This document shows positions 62,843-64,000 of a stretch of DNA of 64,000 bases, piece after piece. The translations under genes were made by a program, and so were the position numbers. The stretch is from DASXIF01 sp036498145 (GTDB lineage Bacteria; Actinomycetota; Actinomycetes; Mycobacteriales; Jatrophihabitantaceae), in NCBI GenBank assembly GCA_963708625.1, contig CAVPSV010000004.1, positions 1,116,001 to 1,180,000 on the forward strand, in the 5' to 3' direction. A model generated the notes under the pieces. That model was not told where the DNA came from, ran no database searches, and was given only the letters and a program-made list of their open reading frames with translations. The stretch's first letter is position 1. Every line of letters begins with the position of its first letter.

Positions 62843-64000
62843 TCAGCCGTCCTCGAGGGGTTTGGCCCCGAGCTGATCCTGCAGCAGGCGCACGGCCTCG
62901 CTCTCCGGATCGACGGCCGGTGCCCTCGCCGATGGCGATTCCGGATCGGTGTCGTCGCGGGGATCGGGGTCCGGCGTGGCCGACGGCTGCCCGCGTCCAG
63001 GCGCCGGTACGTCACCGTTCTCCGGGCGGATGTCGACCCGCCACTGGCCGCCGACCACCTTGGTCAATGCCTGTCGCAGCGTGCCGGTGTTGCTGTCCTC
63101 GGAGATCATCCGGGCGAGCGCGTTCGGCGCCGCGAGGGTGACCAGCTCGCCGGCGACCTCGACGATCTGTGCGTTGTCGAGCAGGGCACGGGTGCGCCGG
63201 CTGCCCTGCTTGACGATCTCCAGCACTTCCGGCCACAGCCGGCGCAGCGCGGTCGCGTCGAGCACGCCGCGATCACCGGCTGGTTCGTCGGCGGTGACGG
63301 CCGGGACATCGGCCGGGCGGTCCGCGGGCTCGTCCGTTGCCGGGCCGGCTGGATCGCTTGCCACGCTTGCCACAACGCCGCCGCCGGGCACGGGTGTCGC
63401 CGTCTTGGGTGCAGCCGGTTCGGGCGTCGCCGGTACAGCTTCGGCAGGGGGGCCGGCGGGCGCTGCCGCAGGCCGGGACGCTGCGGCCGGCCGCGAGGAC
63501 GGCGTGCGTGACCGGCCGGCCGGTGCCGTCCGCACCGCCCCTGTCGCAGCCGCCGATTCGCCGTTCGGCGCCGATCGGGGCGCGGCGGCTGGACTCGCTG
63601 ATCGCGGAGTTGCGCCGCTCCAGCCGTTCCAGGCGCTGCAGCACGGCAGCCGTGTCGGTCGACGCGTCGGGCAGCAGCATCCGGGCGCAGAGCAGCTCCA
63701 GCACCAGCCGCGGCGAGGTCGTGCCGCGCATCTCGATCAGCGCCGCGTGCACGATCTCGGCGAAGCGGGTGACGGTGGCGACACCGAGGCGGCGAGCCTG
63801 GTCGGCCATCGCGGCGACCTCGTCCTGCGGTGCGTCGACCAGCCCGCGCGCGGCCGCGTCGGGCACGGCATCGAGCAGGATCAGGTTGCGGAACCGGTCG
63901 AGCAGGTCGGCGGCGAACCGTCGCGGGTCGTGCCCGGCCTCGACCACCCGGTCCACCGTCGCGTACACCGCCGCCGCGTCGCCGGCGGCGAGCGCGTCGG
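62843..64000 (-). CDS. dnaX: DNA polymerase III subunit gamma/tau, C-terminal part (one frame break as read)
   Basis: The 5' end lies outside the window. The upstream-frame piece includes DPRRFAADLLDRFRNLILL and MRGTTSPRLVLELLCARMLL, the domain III collar helices of DnaX. After a frame break near 63580 come a Pro/Ala-rich linker and the tau-type C-terminus LRRLWPEVLEIVKQGSRRTR and VRLLQDQLGA. Clamp loader function. Confidence 0.88.

Overview
The window is high-GC DNA (about 68-70% by eye) with GTG/TTG starts, many 1-11 bp start/stop overlaps, TANNNT -10 boxes just upstream of start codons, and gene families and gene order typical of mycelial/mycobacterial-type Actinomycetota. The order MBL hydrolase - NUDIX - RidA - paired Get3-like ATPases - PonA2-type PBP - YqeY/phosphoesterase, and later lysC-asd, leuA, recR, ybaB, amidase, dnaX, resembles the Rv3672c-Rv3721c part of the Mycobacterium tuberculosis chromosome (compared from memory). 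A Frankineae/Jatrophihabitans-like soil actinomycete is a reasonable guess, but no taxon marker is present to prove it.

Layout. 1-8.5 kb: conserved housekeeping genes and a tRNA-Pro(CGG), followed by three tandem copies of a 140-bp hairpin-rich repeat. 9.2-16 kb: a large LuxR/AAA regulator, a UbiB/ABC1 kinase-like protein, an MmcQ/YjbR protein, and an MpaB-type oxygenase divergent from a TetR regulator with an operator on its own -10 box. 16-47.3 kb: a surface glycopolymer locus. It holds MmpS-like, DUF4012 and sortase-type envelope proteins, a Wzx flippase, an SGNH-like protein, a GDP-mannose 3,5-epimerase homologue, a Wzz/BY-kinase, a Wzy-like polymerase, several glycosyltransferases, three FkbM and two class I methyltransferases, two sulfotransferases, two hexapeptide acyltransferases, an ACP/AMP-ligase/ketoreductase module, GDP-L-fucose synthase, the initiating polyprenyl-phosphate sugar transferase and a low-molecular-weight tyrosine phosphatase. 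47.3-64 kb: def, an ECF sigma/CU044_5270 pair, asd-lysC, GABA-pathway enzymes with a stand-alone biotinyl carrier, gmd (which supplies the 4-keto sugar used by the fucose synthase), leuA with a leucine-rich leader peptide, a mycosin protease, recR, ybaB, an amidase lipoprotein and the 3' part of dnaX.

How it works together (inference). Gmd plus the fucose synthase would make GDP-L-fucose and the 3,5-epimerase GDP-L-galactose/L-gulose. The polyprenyl transferase starts the repeat unit, the glycosyltransferases extend it, and methyl, sulfate and acyl groups decorate it. Wzx and Wzy export and polymerise it, and the BY-kinase/LMW-phosphatase pair controls chain length. The result would be a sulfated, methylated and acylated deoxyhexose polymer.

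Two cautions. About thirty single-base reading-frame breaks lie in ten genes (22.4-24.3, 31.5, 43.0-46.8, 58.5-60.3 and 63.6 kb). The protein sequence continues intact across each break, so assembly errors are the simplest explanation, and those genes are given here as one locus each. Orphan gene 34033-35028 has clearly lower GC than everything around it and looks recently acquired.
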